This document shows positions 26,808 to 34,607 of a stretch of 64,000 nt of DNA, one piece after another. The DNA is from Methylobacterium sp. Leaf117. GTDB taxonomy: Bacteria > Pseudomonadota > Alphaproteobacteria > Rhizobiales > Beijerinckiaceae. The notes beneath the pieces are model-generated. The model searched no databases. It saw only the letters and a list, made by a program, of their open reading frames with translations, and had not been told where the DNA came from. Position numbers and translations under genes: made by a program. Numbering within the stretch: position 1 is the first letter of the stretch; the number at the start of each line of letters is the position of its first letter. The stretch spans positions 186,720 to 250,719 of the forward strand of contig NZ_LMNL01000001.1 of the NCBI RefSeq assembly GCF_001422985.1, written 5' to 3'.

Positions 26808-27416
26808 ATGCGCCTGATCGTCGGTCTCGGCAATCCCGGCCCTCGCTACGCGAAGAACCGACACAACATCGGCTTCCTGGCCCTCGACGAAGTGGCCCGT
26901 ATCCACCGGGCCGGTCCGTGGCGGCGCAAATTCCAGGGTGAGATCGCCGAGGTAGCGCTCGGGCCGGAGCGTGCGATCCTCCTCAAACCGCTGACGTTCA
27001 TGAACGAGTCCGGTCGCGCGGTTCAGGAGGCTCAGCGCTTCTACAAGATCGCGCTCTCCGACGTGATCGTGCTCCATGACGAACTCGACCTCGCTCCGGC
27101 CAAGCTGCGGGTGAAGACCGGCGGCGGCAATGCGGGTCATAACGGCTTGCGCTCGATCACCGCGCAATGCGGCAACGATTACCGGCGTGTCCGCCTCGGC
27201 ATCGGTCACCCAGGAGACAAGGCCCTCGTACACGCCTATGTGCTGAACGACTTCGGTAAGGGCGAGGAAGCCTGGGTCGACGACCTCTGCCGGGCGGTGG
27301 CAGACCAGGCGCCGCTCCTGGCGGCCGGCGAGGATGCGAGCTTCCAGAACAAGGTCCACCTCGCCATGGCGGGACGGGGCTGGGACGACGTCAAGCAGGT
27401 CAACGCCCGCGATTGA
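26808..27416 (+). CDS. pth: Peptidyl-tRNA hydrolase
   Basis: Releases peptides from prematurely dropped peptidyl-tRNA so the tRNA can be reused. The 202-residue protein begins [20 protein letters not shown], with the catalytic His in NRHNIGF, then [10 protein letters not shown], the [20 protein letters not shown] segment and GHNGLRSI. The length matches family norm. It is 141 bp downstream of rplY and 67 bp upstream of ychF, a common bacterial trio. Confidence 0.97.
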   Translation: MRLIVGLGNPGPRYAKNRHNIGFLALDEVARIHRAGPWRRKFQGEIAEVALGPERAILLKPLTFMNESGRAVQEAQRFYKIALSDVIVLHDELDLAPAKLRVKTGGGNAGHNGLRSITAQCGNDYRRVRLGIGHPGDKALVHAYVLNDFGKGEEAWVDDLCRAVADQAPLLAAGEDASFQNKVHLAMAGRGWDDVKQVNARD

Positions 27417-27483
27417 CCGCGGCAGCGACATCGGATTTCACGCAGGCCGACTGCGGTCGGCTTCGCGAACGGACAGGTGACCC

Positions 27484-28581
27484 ATGGGCTTTAAATGCGG
27501 CATCGTCGGCCTGCCGAACGTCGGCAAGTCGACCCTCTTCAACGCGCTGACGCAGACGGCCGCCGCTCAGGCGGCGAATTACCCGTTCTGCACCATCGAG
27601 CCGAATGTCGGCGAGGTGGCGGTGCCGGACGCGCGCCTTGATGATCTGGCCAAGATCGCCGCCTCGAAGGAGATCATCCCGACGCGTCTCACCTTCGTGG
27701 ACATCGCCGGCCTCGTGCGCGGCGCATCGAAGGGCGAGGGCCTCGGCAACCAGTTCCTAGCCAATATCCGCGAGGTCGATGCCATCGCCCATGTCGTTCG
27801 CTGCTTCACCGACGGCGACGTGACCCATGTCGAGGGCAAGGTCGATCCGGCTGCCGATATCGAGACCATCGAGACCGAGTTGATGCTTGCCGACCTCGAT
27901 AGCCTGGAAAAGCGCGTCATCGCTCTGGAGAAGAAGGCCAAGGGTGCCGACAAGGAGGCCAAGGAAACACTCGACCTCGTCCAGCGCGCCCTGCCGCTGC
28001 TGCGCGAGGGCAAGCCGGCCCGTCTGGTCCAGCGCAAGCCCGACGAGGAGAAACTCTTCCAGAGCCTCGGCCTGATGACAGCGAAGCCTGTCCTCTACGT
28101 CTGCAATGTCGACGAGGGCGATGCCGACAAGGGCAATGCCTATTCTGAAGCGGTGATGGCCCGCGCGAAGGCGGAGGGCGCCAAGGCGGTGGTGGTTTCG
28201 GCCAAGATCGAGAGTGAGATCGCGGTGATGCCGCTGGCCGACCAGGGAGATTTTCTGGAGGCGGTCGGCCTCGCGGAGCCCGGGCTGAATCGCGTGATCC
28301 GCGCCGGCTACGAACTTCTCGGACTCATCACCTACTTCACGGTGGGTCCGAAGGAAGCGCGCGCCTGGACCATCGAAAAGGGCACCCGTGCGCCCGCGGC
28401 TGCCGGCGTGATCCACACGGATTTTGAGAAGGGCTTCATCCGGGCCGAGACCATCGCCTTCAACGATTACACCACCCTGAAGGGTGAGAGCGGTGCGAAG
28501 GAAGCCGGTAAGTTCCGCCTCGAGGGCAAGGAGTACGTGGTCCAGGACGGTGACGTCCTGCACTTCCGCTTCGCCAACTGA
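27484..28581 (+). CDS. ychF: Obg-like ATPase YchF
   Basis: Ribosome-associated P-loop NTPase that prefers ATP. The 365-residue protein has [15 protein letters not shown] (P-loop), a coiled coil at about 130-170, and [11 protein letters not shown] where the family has NxxE instead of the GTPase NKxD, which explains ATP preference. The C-terminal TGS domain carries [31 protein letters not shown] and the [11 protein letters not shown] end. ATG 27484. Follows pth. Confidence 0.97.
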   Translation: MGFKCGIVGLPNVGKSTLFNALTQTAAAQAANYPFCTIEPNVGEVAVPDARLDDLAKIAASKEIIPTRLTFVDIAGLVRGASKGEGLGNQFLANIREVDAIAHVVRCFTDGDVTHVEGKVDPAADIETIETELMLADLDSLEKRVIALEKKAKGADKEAKETLDLVQRALPLLREGKPARLVQRKPDEEKLFQSLGLMTAKPVLYVCNVDEGDADKGNAYSEAVMARAKAEGAKAVVVSAKIESEIAVMPLADQGDFLEAVGLAEPGLNRVIRAGYELLGLITYFTVGPKEARAWTIEKGTRAPAAAGVIHTDFEKGFIRAETIAFNDYTTLKGESGAKEAGKFRLEGKEYVVQDGDVLHFRFAN

Positions 28582-28685
28582 GCCAATCCGGGCCGGATCG
28601 CGCGCGAAACGGGTGCCACTCTGCGGGGCGGCATCGGTTTCGCGTCGTCCAGGCGCGAAGACGTTCAAAGCCAGAGAGGCCCCGC

Positions 28686-29681
28686 ATGCCCGGCATCACC
28701 TTCGAAGACTTCACCCCCGGGATGGCGATCGACGGTGGCCCTTTGACGGTCACCGAGGCCGAGATCGTCGCTTTCGCGGCGGAATTCGATCCGCAGCCGT
28801 TCCATCTCGATGCCGAGGCGGCCCAGGCGACGTTCGTGGGTCGGCTGATCGGCTCTGGATGGCAGACCGCCGGGTTCGGCATGCGACTCCTTCAGCGGCA
28901 TGCGTTCCGCGGAGCGACCTCGATGGGCTCGCCCGGGATCGCCGAACTTCGCTGGCTCCGGCCTGTCCTGCCGGGGGATGCCCTCAGCATATCGGTTCGC
29001 GTCGAGTCGTGCCGGGCATCCAACACCAAGCCGGATCGCGGCTTCGTCGTCTTCGCGATGACCATCCTGAACCAGGATGGCGAGCCGGTGATGACCCAGA
29101 ACTTCACGGTGATGTTTGCCCGTCGCGGAGCGACACCACTGCCGCCACGCAGGGTCGAAGCGCCGGACGACGCACCTCTCATCGAGTCCGCTGACGCCGA
29201 ACCCTTGTGCTTCCTGGAAACGGCGCCCCTTGGCGCGGCCCGGGAACTTGGGGCGCATCGGTTCACGCCGGAGGCCGTCATGGCCTTTGCCCGGACCTAC
29301 GACCCGCAAGCCTTCCACCTCGACCCCGAGGCGGCCCGGCAGACGCATTTCGGGGGGCTCTGCGCCTCGGGTTGGCATACGGCGGCCGCCTGGATGAAGC
29401 GTCTCCACATCACCCGTGGCCGCGACGTCGTCCATACCGCCCGCACCGGTCCGGTGCCGCAACTCGGGCCGTCACCGGGGTTTCGCGATATGCGCTGGCT
29501 CGCGCCGGTCTATGCCGGCGACACGATCCGCTACACCTGCACCCTGGTGGACAAGCGGGCCACCGCCTCACGACCGGGCTGGGGGCTCGCGACCCACCAG
29601 AACGTCGGCGTAAACCAGCGCGGTGAAACGGTTTTTTCCTTCACCGGCTCGGTTTTCTGGCAGTGGGCGCCCGAGGCGTGA
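28686..29681 (+). CDS. Tandem MaoC-like hot-dog dehydratase
   Basis: 331-residue protein made of two MaoC/hydratase-2 domains. Domain one (about 1-150) has FAAEFDPQPFHLDAEAAQA, GSGWQTAGFGMRL and SPGIAELRWLRPVLPGDALS; domain two (about 175-331) repeats the pattern as FARTYDPQAFHLDPEAARQ, CASGWHTAAAWMKRL and SPGFRDMRWLAPVYAGDTIR. The Asp and His of the hydratase active site are present in both halves, with Gln where Asn is usual. The likely reaction is hydration of an enoyl-CoA or similar thioester, substrate unknown. It ends 4 bp from convergent mtnA. Confidence 0.85.
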   Translation: MPGITFEDFTPGMAIDGGPLTVTEAEIVAFAAEFDPQPFHLDAEAAQATFVGRLIGSGWQTAGFGMRLLQRHAFRGATSMGSPGIAELRWLRPVLPGDALSISVRVESCRASNTKPDRGFVVFAMTILNQDGEPVMTQNFTVMFARRGATPLPPRRVEAPDDAPLIESADAEPLCFLETAPLGAARELGAHRFTPEAVMAFARTYDPQAFHLDPEAARQTHFGGLCASGWHTAAAWMKRLHITRGRDVVHTARTGPVPQLGPSPGFRDMRWLAPVYAGDTIRYTCTLVDKRATASRPGWGLATHQNVGVNQRGETVFSFTGSVFWQWAPEA

Positions 29682-29685
29682 CGCC

Positions 29686-30783
29686 TCAGGCGGCCTTGCG
29701 GCGCTCCGGATAGAGCGACAGCAGGCCCTCGGAATCGGCCGACGCGACGCCGCGCTCGGTGATGATCCCGGTGACGAGGCGGCCCGGCGTCACGTCGAAG
29801 GCCGGATTGGCGACCGGGCTTCCGGGCGAGACCACTTCGATGGTGGCGAAGCCGCCATCGGACAGACGGCCCGTCAGGTGGGTGACCTCGCGACCATCGC
29901 GTTCCTCGATCGGAATCTCCCGCACGCCGTCATCGAGGGTCCAGTCGATCGTCGAGAAGGGCAGAGCCGCGTAGAACGGCACGTGATTGTCGCTGGCGGC
30001 GAGCGCCTTCAAGTACGTGCCGATCTTGTTGCAGACGTCGCCCGATGAGGTCGTGCGATCCGAACCGACGATGCAGATGTCGATCGCGCCGTGCTGCATC
30101 AGATGCCCGCCGGCATTGTCGGCGATGACGGTATGCGGGACGCCGTGGCCGTTGAGTTCGAAGGCGGTGAGCGCCGCACCTTGGTTGCGGGGGCGGGTTT
30201 CGTCGACGAAGACATGGATCGGCACGCCGGCATCGTGCGCCACATAGATCGGCGCCAGAGCGGTGCCCCAATCCACCGTAGCGAGCCAGCCCGCGTTGCA
30301 ATGGGTCAACACGTTGATCGGCCTGCCTTTTTCGCGATGCAGATCGCTCAGGATCGCGGCGCCGTGCACCCCGATGGCGTGGCAGCTCGCGACATCTTCC
30401 TCCGCGATGCGCCCGGCTTCGGCATAGGCGAAGGCGGCGCGGTCGGCTTCCGGCACGGTGCGGAGCTTGGCGGCGACCCGGTCGAGGGCCCAGCGAAGGT
30501 TGATCGCGGTGGGGCGGGTCGCGGCGAGACGGTCGACCGCATGGTCGAGGCCTGCCTCGGTGGCGTCGGCCCGCAAGCCGAGGGCGAGACCGTAGGCGGC
30601 GGTGACGCCGATCAGCGGCGCGCCGCGCACCACCATGGTGCGGATCGCCACGGCGGCGTCGTCCAGGGTCGCTAAGGTCTTGAGCTCAAAAGCGAAAGGC
30701 AGGCGGGTCTGATCGATCACCGCCACGGAGGCGGCGTCCTCGGCGGGGAAGATGGTGCGGTAGGGCTTGCCGTCGATCTTCAT
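29686..30783 (-). CDS. mtnA: Methylthioribose-1-phosphate isomerase
   Basis: Isomerises 5-methylthioribose 1-phosphate to the ribulose form in salvage of methylthioadenosine. The 365-residue protein shares the eIF2B-like fold: VVRGAPLIGVTAAYGLAL near residue 55, NVLTHCNAGWLATVDWGTAL with the catalytic Cys162, HVFVDETRPRNQGAALTAFE and the catalytic Asp region CIVGSDRTTSSGDVCNKIGT. The rest of the salvage pathway is not in the window. A GTATAC-containing inverted repeat lies 86 bp upstream of its start. Confidence 0.94.
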   Translation of the reverse strand: MKIDGKPYRTIFPAEDAASVAVIDQTRLPFAFELKTLATLDDAAVAIRTMVVRGAPLIGVTAAYGLALGLRADATEAGLDHAVDRLAATRPTAINLRWALDRVAAKLRTVPEADRAAFAYAEAGRIAEEDVASCHAIGVHGAAILSDLHREKGRPINVLTHCNAGWLATVDWGTALAPIYVAHDAGVPIHVFVDETRPRNQGAALTAFELNGHGVPHTVIADNAGGHLMQHGAIDICIVGSDRTTSSGDVCNKIGTYLKALAASDNHVPFYAALPFSTIDWTLDDGVREIPIEERDGREVTHLTGRLSDGGFATIEVVSPGSPVANPAFDVTPGRLVTGIITERGVASADSEGLLSLYPERRKAA

Positions 30784-30868
30784 GCAGCGTGTCCGGGTGC
30801 GGGTGGGCCGGGCCGAGACGCCCTATCGAGAGAGGCGGGCGACGGAGGTTCACAAGGAATCCGTCGCC

Positions 30869-30902
30869 TGTATACCAGCGCTTTTCAGGGGCGTGGTATA
30901 CA
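30869..30902. promoter_or_regulatory. Inverted repeat TGTATACCA-N16-TGGTATACA before mtnA
   Basis: TGTATACCA at 30869-30877 and TGGTATACA at 30894-30902 are perfect reverse complements. Each arm contains the six-base palindrome GTATAC, and the two centres are 25 bp apart. TNGTATACNA-type sites are the usual targets of FadR/FCD-subfamily GntR regulators, so this could be a double operator controlling mtnA. No such regulator is encoded in this window. Confidence 0.5.
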
Positions 30903-30928
30903 CGAGCGTCGCGTCACGGTCGCGGGGT

Positions 30929-32110
30929 CTACGCCGCCCGCGCGAGCAGCTTCGCTTTCTCCTGGGCAAACGCCCAGTCGAGCCACGGCGTCAGGGCCTC
31001 GAGATCCGAGCGCTCGACCGTGCCGCCGCACCAGATCCGCAAGCCGGCGGGGGCGTCGCGATAGGCGCCGATGTCGTACGCGATGCCGTCCCGGTCGAGG
31101 GTGTCGGCGATGCCCTTGGCGACGGCGCCGACGGCGGCATCACCGAGCGCCAGCACGTCGGGATCGGCGATGACGAGGCAGACGCCCGTGTTGCTGTAGG
31201 TGCCGGCATCGGCCGCGAGGTGGTCGATCCAGGGCGTGCGTGCCACCCAGTCGTGGATGATTCGGGCATTGGCGTCGGCCCGGGCATGCAGCGCCGGGAG
31301 GCCGCCGATTCGCTCGGCCCATTTCAGGGTGTCGAGATAATCCTCGACCGCCAGCATCGAGGGCGTGTTGATGGTGTCGCCCTTGAAGATGCCCTCGATG
31401 AGCTTGCCGTCCTTGGCCAGGCGGAACACCTTCGGCACGGGCCAGGCCGGGACGTTGCCCTCGATGCGGGCGACGGCGCGGGGGGAGAGCACGATCATGC
31501 CGTGCGCGGCCTCGCCGCCCATGACCTTCTGCCAGGAGAAGGTGACGACATCGAGCTTGGCCCAGTCGAGCGGCATCGCGAAGGCCGCCGAGGTGGCGTC
31601 GCAGATGGTGATGCCCTCGCGGTCGGCGGCGATCCAGTCGCCGTTCGGCACGCGAACGCCGGCGGCGGTGCCGTTCCAGGTGAAGATGACGTCGTTGTGC
31701 CGCGTATCCACCGCCGACAGGTCGGGCAGGATTCCGTAGGCGCCGACATGGACGCGCGGCGCGATCTTGAGTTCCTTCAGGGCGTCGGTGACCCATTCCA
31801 GGCCGAACGCCTCCCAGGCCACGACCTCGACGGTCTTCGGACCGAGCATCGACCACATCGCCATCTCCACGGCGCCGGTGTCGGAGGCCGGCACGATGCC
31901 GATCCGGTAATCGGCCGGCACCTGCAGCACGGTGCGGGTCAGGTCGATCGCCTCGGCGAGCTTGGCCTTGCCGACGGCCGAACGATGCGAGCGGCCGAGC
32001 GGCGCGTCCGAGAGGGCGTCGAGGCTCCAGCCGGGACGCTTGGTGCAGGGGCCGGAGGAGAAGTTCGGCACGCGGGGGCGCGTGGCGGGTCGGTTGGTCA
32101 CGGACGTCAT
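30929..32110 (-). CDS. serC: Phosphoserine aminotransferase, alphaproteobacterial type
   Basis: PLP enzyme making O-phosphoserine from 3-phosphohydroxypyruvate and glutamate, the second step of serine synthesis; in methylotrophs serine also enters the serine cycle. The 393-residue protein has NFSSGPCTKRPGW, APLGRSHRS, GIVPASDTGAVEMAMW, TWNGTAAGVRVPNGDWI, DATSAAFAMPLDW and the PLP-binding Lys195 in FSWQKVMGGE. This is the distinct SerC clade of alphaproteobacteria and Methanosarcina. The ATG at 32110 lies directly next to GGAAGG; a GTG nine bases further in has better spacing, so the start is uncertain. serA is not adjacent downstream. Confidence 0.94.
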   Translation of the reverse strand: MTSVTNRPATRPRVPNFSSGPCTKRPGWSLDALSDAPLGRSHRSAVGKAKLAEAIDLTRTVLQVPADYRIGIVPASDTGAVEMAMWSMLGPKTVEVVAWEAFGLEWVTDALKELKIAPRVHVGAYGILPDLSAVDTRHNDVIFTWNGTAAGVRVPNGDWIAADREGITICDATSAAFAMPLDWAKLDVVTFSWQKVMGGEAAHGMIVLSPRAVARIEGNVPAWPVPKVFRLAKDGKLIEGIFKGDTINTPSMLAVEDYLDTLKWAERIGGLPALHARADANARIIHDWVARTPWIDHLAADAGTYSNTGVCLVIADPDVLALGDAAVGAVAKGIADTLDRDGIAYDIGAYRDAPAGLRIWCGGTVERSDLEALTPWLDWAFAQEKAKLLARAA

Positions 32111-32303
32111 CCTTCCAGATGAGAGCTCCTAGGCGGGGAGGAGTGGCCCGGAGACGCCAATGGACCCGCGTCGCACCGGACGCAAGCGCTCGCCGGACCG
32201 CCGATGGGCGAACCGACACTCGACCAGGGCCGGGCGGCACCGCAGCGCCGGGGAGTGCCGGCGGCCCGGGCCGAGACGAGGCCGCCCCGACTTCGCGCCC
32301 GCC
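32111..32303 (-). promoter_or_regulatory. serC leader region, possible serC RNA motif
   Basis: 193 bases upstream of serC, read on the minus strand, carry GCGTC-N6-GACGC and then CTCCT...AGGAG close to the start, with the second hairpin ending about 15 bases before the GGAAGG ribosome site. A structured 'serC' leader RNA has been described upstream of serC in alphaproteobacteria (Rfam serC family). The position fits, but I cannot align it to the consensus from memory, so this is a suggestion. Confidence 0.3.
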
Positions 32304-33800
32304 TCAAGGCTGTGCAGCCCGGTTGGGCAAGGTCGCGAAGATGCCGCCCGCCAGAAACGTGACAATTCCTAGAATGACGACGGTCTCGCGAAAGGCATGA
32401 ACGTAACCCAGCGGCGTTTCGTCGAGCAGGAAGGCCTTCATCAGCAGCGTTGCGATGGCGATTCCAAGGCTCATCGAAAAATACTGCATCATCGATGCCA
32501 TGGAAGACGCCATGGCGATATCGTGCTCACGAATATCGGTATAAATCAGCGTGTTCATCACGGTGTATTGAAGCCCTGTGAGGCAGCCATAGAGAAACAT
32601 GTAAACCCTGAGAACCAGGGCGCCCGTGCTTGGGCTCAATGCTGCGAATCCGCCGACCGATAAGGCCACGAGCGTCGTGTTCACCAGCAGGAACGGTTTG
32701 TATCCGTAGCGGACCAGCAGTCGATCAACCAACCGTTTGGCAACGATCGATCCGATCGCTTGCGGAACAAGCATCAGGCCGGCTTCCGCGGGCGACCATG
32801 CGCAACCGACCTGAAGGAAGATCACCTGTATCAAGAACAGGCTGGAGATTCCGAGCCGTGCGAGCAGGTTTCCCGCCATCGCGACCGCAACGCTGCGCAC
32901 CCGGAACAGTGCGAGGTCGACCAGAGGATGCCGACAGTGTCGGCTCCAGGCGATGTAGATCGCGAACAGGACGATCGCGCCGGCCAAGCCGGTCACCCCT
33001 TGCCACTGGGACGCCACGACGTTCTCGGAACTGTCGAGGAGCAGGACCGATCCCGCTCCGAAGAGCGCGAAGCCAAGGGTGTCGAACCGTTTCCACGCGA
33101 CCGCCCGGACGTCGATCATGTGCCGATTGTTGACGATCAGCGCGAAAACCCCGATCGGGACATTGATGAAGAAGACCATGCGCCAGGAGATGTACTGCGC
33201 CAGAAACCCGCCCGCGAACGGTCCGATCGTGGCTCCGACCAGTCCCACCGTCGCGACGGTGCTGATCGTGGCGACCAGCCTCTTCGGATCGATGCTGCGG
33301 ACCATGACATATCGGCCGACGGGAAGGAGGGCGGCGCCACCGATCCCCTGAAGGACCCGAGCGGCGACCAGCTGTGACACGCTCGTGGCGAGCCCGCAGA
33401 GAAGGGAGGCGACGGTGAAGACGACGATCGCGCCGCCGAAGATGCGCTTCGTTCCGTAGCGCTCGCACAGCCACGGTGTCGCCGGAATACAGACGGCCAG
33501 CGTCAGAACATAGGCCGTGAGGACCGGATGCAGTTCCAGCGGGACGGTCGAAAACGCGGACGCGATGATCGGGATCGCGGCATTGACGATCGTGGCATCG
33601 ACGGCCTGCATGAACGCGCCGGTCGATACGAGCAGGAGCAGCCAGAAACGGCGCTCGCTTTCCGGTCCTTCAGGCATCCCCACCTTGTCCTGCTCGATAT
33701 GCGGAACCGACGGATGCGATGTCGTCCCGATTGGCGCGCCGTCGGGTGGGAAACCCATCATGGAATCGGGGCCGCACAGTCGGTGAGGGCTATCCGACAT
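32304..33800 (-). CDS. DHA2-family MFS transporter
   Basis: Second drug-type exporter in the window, 498 residues from ATG 33800 (MSDSPHRLCGPDSMMGF); the frame is open upstream to 33899 but that part is not hydrophobic or conserved, and a start at the internal MM is also possible. Features: TGAFMQAVDATIVNAAIPII in helix 1 with the conserved Asp, LQGIGGAALLPVGRYVM, the antiporter motif C-like VATVGLVGATIGPFAGGFLA, and about 14 hydrophobic helices. There is no adjacent HlyD adaptor or regulator, unlike the pump at 7.8 kb. Substrate unknown. Confidence 0.88.
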   Translation of the reverse strand: MSDSPHRLCGPDSMMGFPPDGAPIGTTSHPSVPHIEQDKVGMPEGPESERRFWLLLLVSTGAFMQAVDATIVNAAIPIIASAFSTVPLELHPVLTAYVLTLAVCIPATPWLCERYGTKRIFGGAIVVFTVASLLCGLATSVSQLVAARVLQGIGGAALLPVGRYVMVRSIDPKRLVATISTVATVGLVGATIGPFAGGFLAQYISWRMVFFINVPIGVFALIVNNRHMIDVRAVAWKRFDTLGFALFGAGSVLLLDSSENVVASQWQGVTGLAGAIVLFAIYIAWSRHCRHPLVDLALFRVRSVAVAMAGNLLARLGISSLFLIQVIFLQVGCAWSPAEAGLMLVPQAIGSIVAKRLVDRLLVRYGYKPFLLVNTTLVALSVGGFAALSPSTGALVLRVYMFLYGCLTGLQYTVMNTLIYTDIREHDIAMASSMASMMQYFSMSLGIAIATLLMKAFLLDETPLGYVHAFRETVVILGIVTFLAGGIFATLPNRAAQP

Positions 33801-34607
33801 CGAGAATCCGCGAGATCGGATTGCGCAGAGCGGTCCGGATGCATCGCCGTTCCGGCCATGCCTATAGGCTGAACTGTCATGTGTATAGCAGGTTTGCACG
33901 TGAGAAATAGCCCGCTCGAAGGGGGCGAGGATTGTCGTGTTCTCGACTCGGCCGCGTTCTATTGATCCTGGTTCAGCAATTCCGAACGTATCCGTCCTGT
34001 TGTGCGATCTGCCACTCTCGGGTTCGTCCGGGTCGAGTCACAAACCAGACGCCTGATCAAAGATCGTCGACAATCGATCGTCGAATCAAGTGTCGGGTTT
34101 GTGTTTCGATGTTCTGTTTGATCATTTCTGGTGACAGCGTCACCGAAGGAAAGATCACGGCGTTAGGAATGCCTGCGCCGTTCGACAGGCGTGTGGAGAT
34201 TGTGGCGATGGGCCTGCGCCAAACCTTCGTTCGATCCCGCTTGATCGCAGGATCGATGCGCGCTCGGCATGGCTCGGATGCCGGACCCGCGCGGCAATTC
34301 CTGCGCGCATTCTCCAGCCGCGACGTTTGCCGCGCCCGCGAGGCGATACGGGCGCCGAAGCCCACGGTTCAAGCGGCCACAAACGCCAGACTATCGCCCA
34401 GACGGTATTTTCGGCGCCCGAGCCTCCACGGTCTTTTGTCGACCGTCACCAGAGTTTCACAAATGTTCTCTAGACAAATTCCATACCAAGATTTTCTTAT
34501 AGCCAAATCTATATCAGTATAAAATATTTTACGATCAGAAAATATCTCCAAACGCTGCACGCCATCCCCGGAAACAGAATAAAACTCGATCTGAGAAAGA
34601 GACTACA
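33801..34607. other. 807-bp AT-richer divergent spacer
   Basis: Separates the minus-strand MFS gene from the plus-strand phosphatase-autotransporter. Base composition, especially 34440-34600, is much richer in A/T than the neighbours. It holds a small hairpin GGTGAC-AGC-GTCACC at 34130-34144. TATAAA at 34518-34523 is the best -10 candidate for the downstream gene; its -35 is weak. A 196-codon open frame at 33932-34522 is Arg/Ser/Cys-rich with no recognisable domain or ribosome site and is not called. Confidence 0.55.

Noticed and set aside
33870-33895. CTGTCAT resembling a Pho-box half upstream of the MFS gene and on the far side from the phosphatase gene
   Set aside because: The second half-site at the required spacing is absent, and it is 700 bp from the phosphatase start.
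33932-34522. 196-codon open frame on the plus strand
   Set aside because: Composition is Arg/Ser/Cys-rich, no domain or signal is recognisable, no ribosome site is present and the start would be a TTG; it looks like a random open frame.
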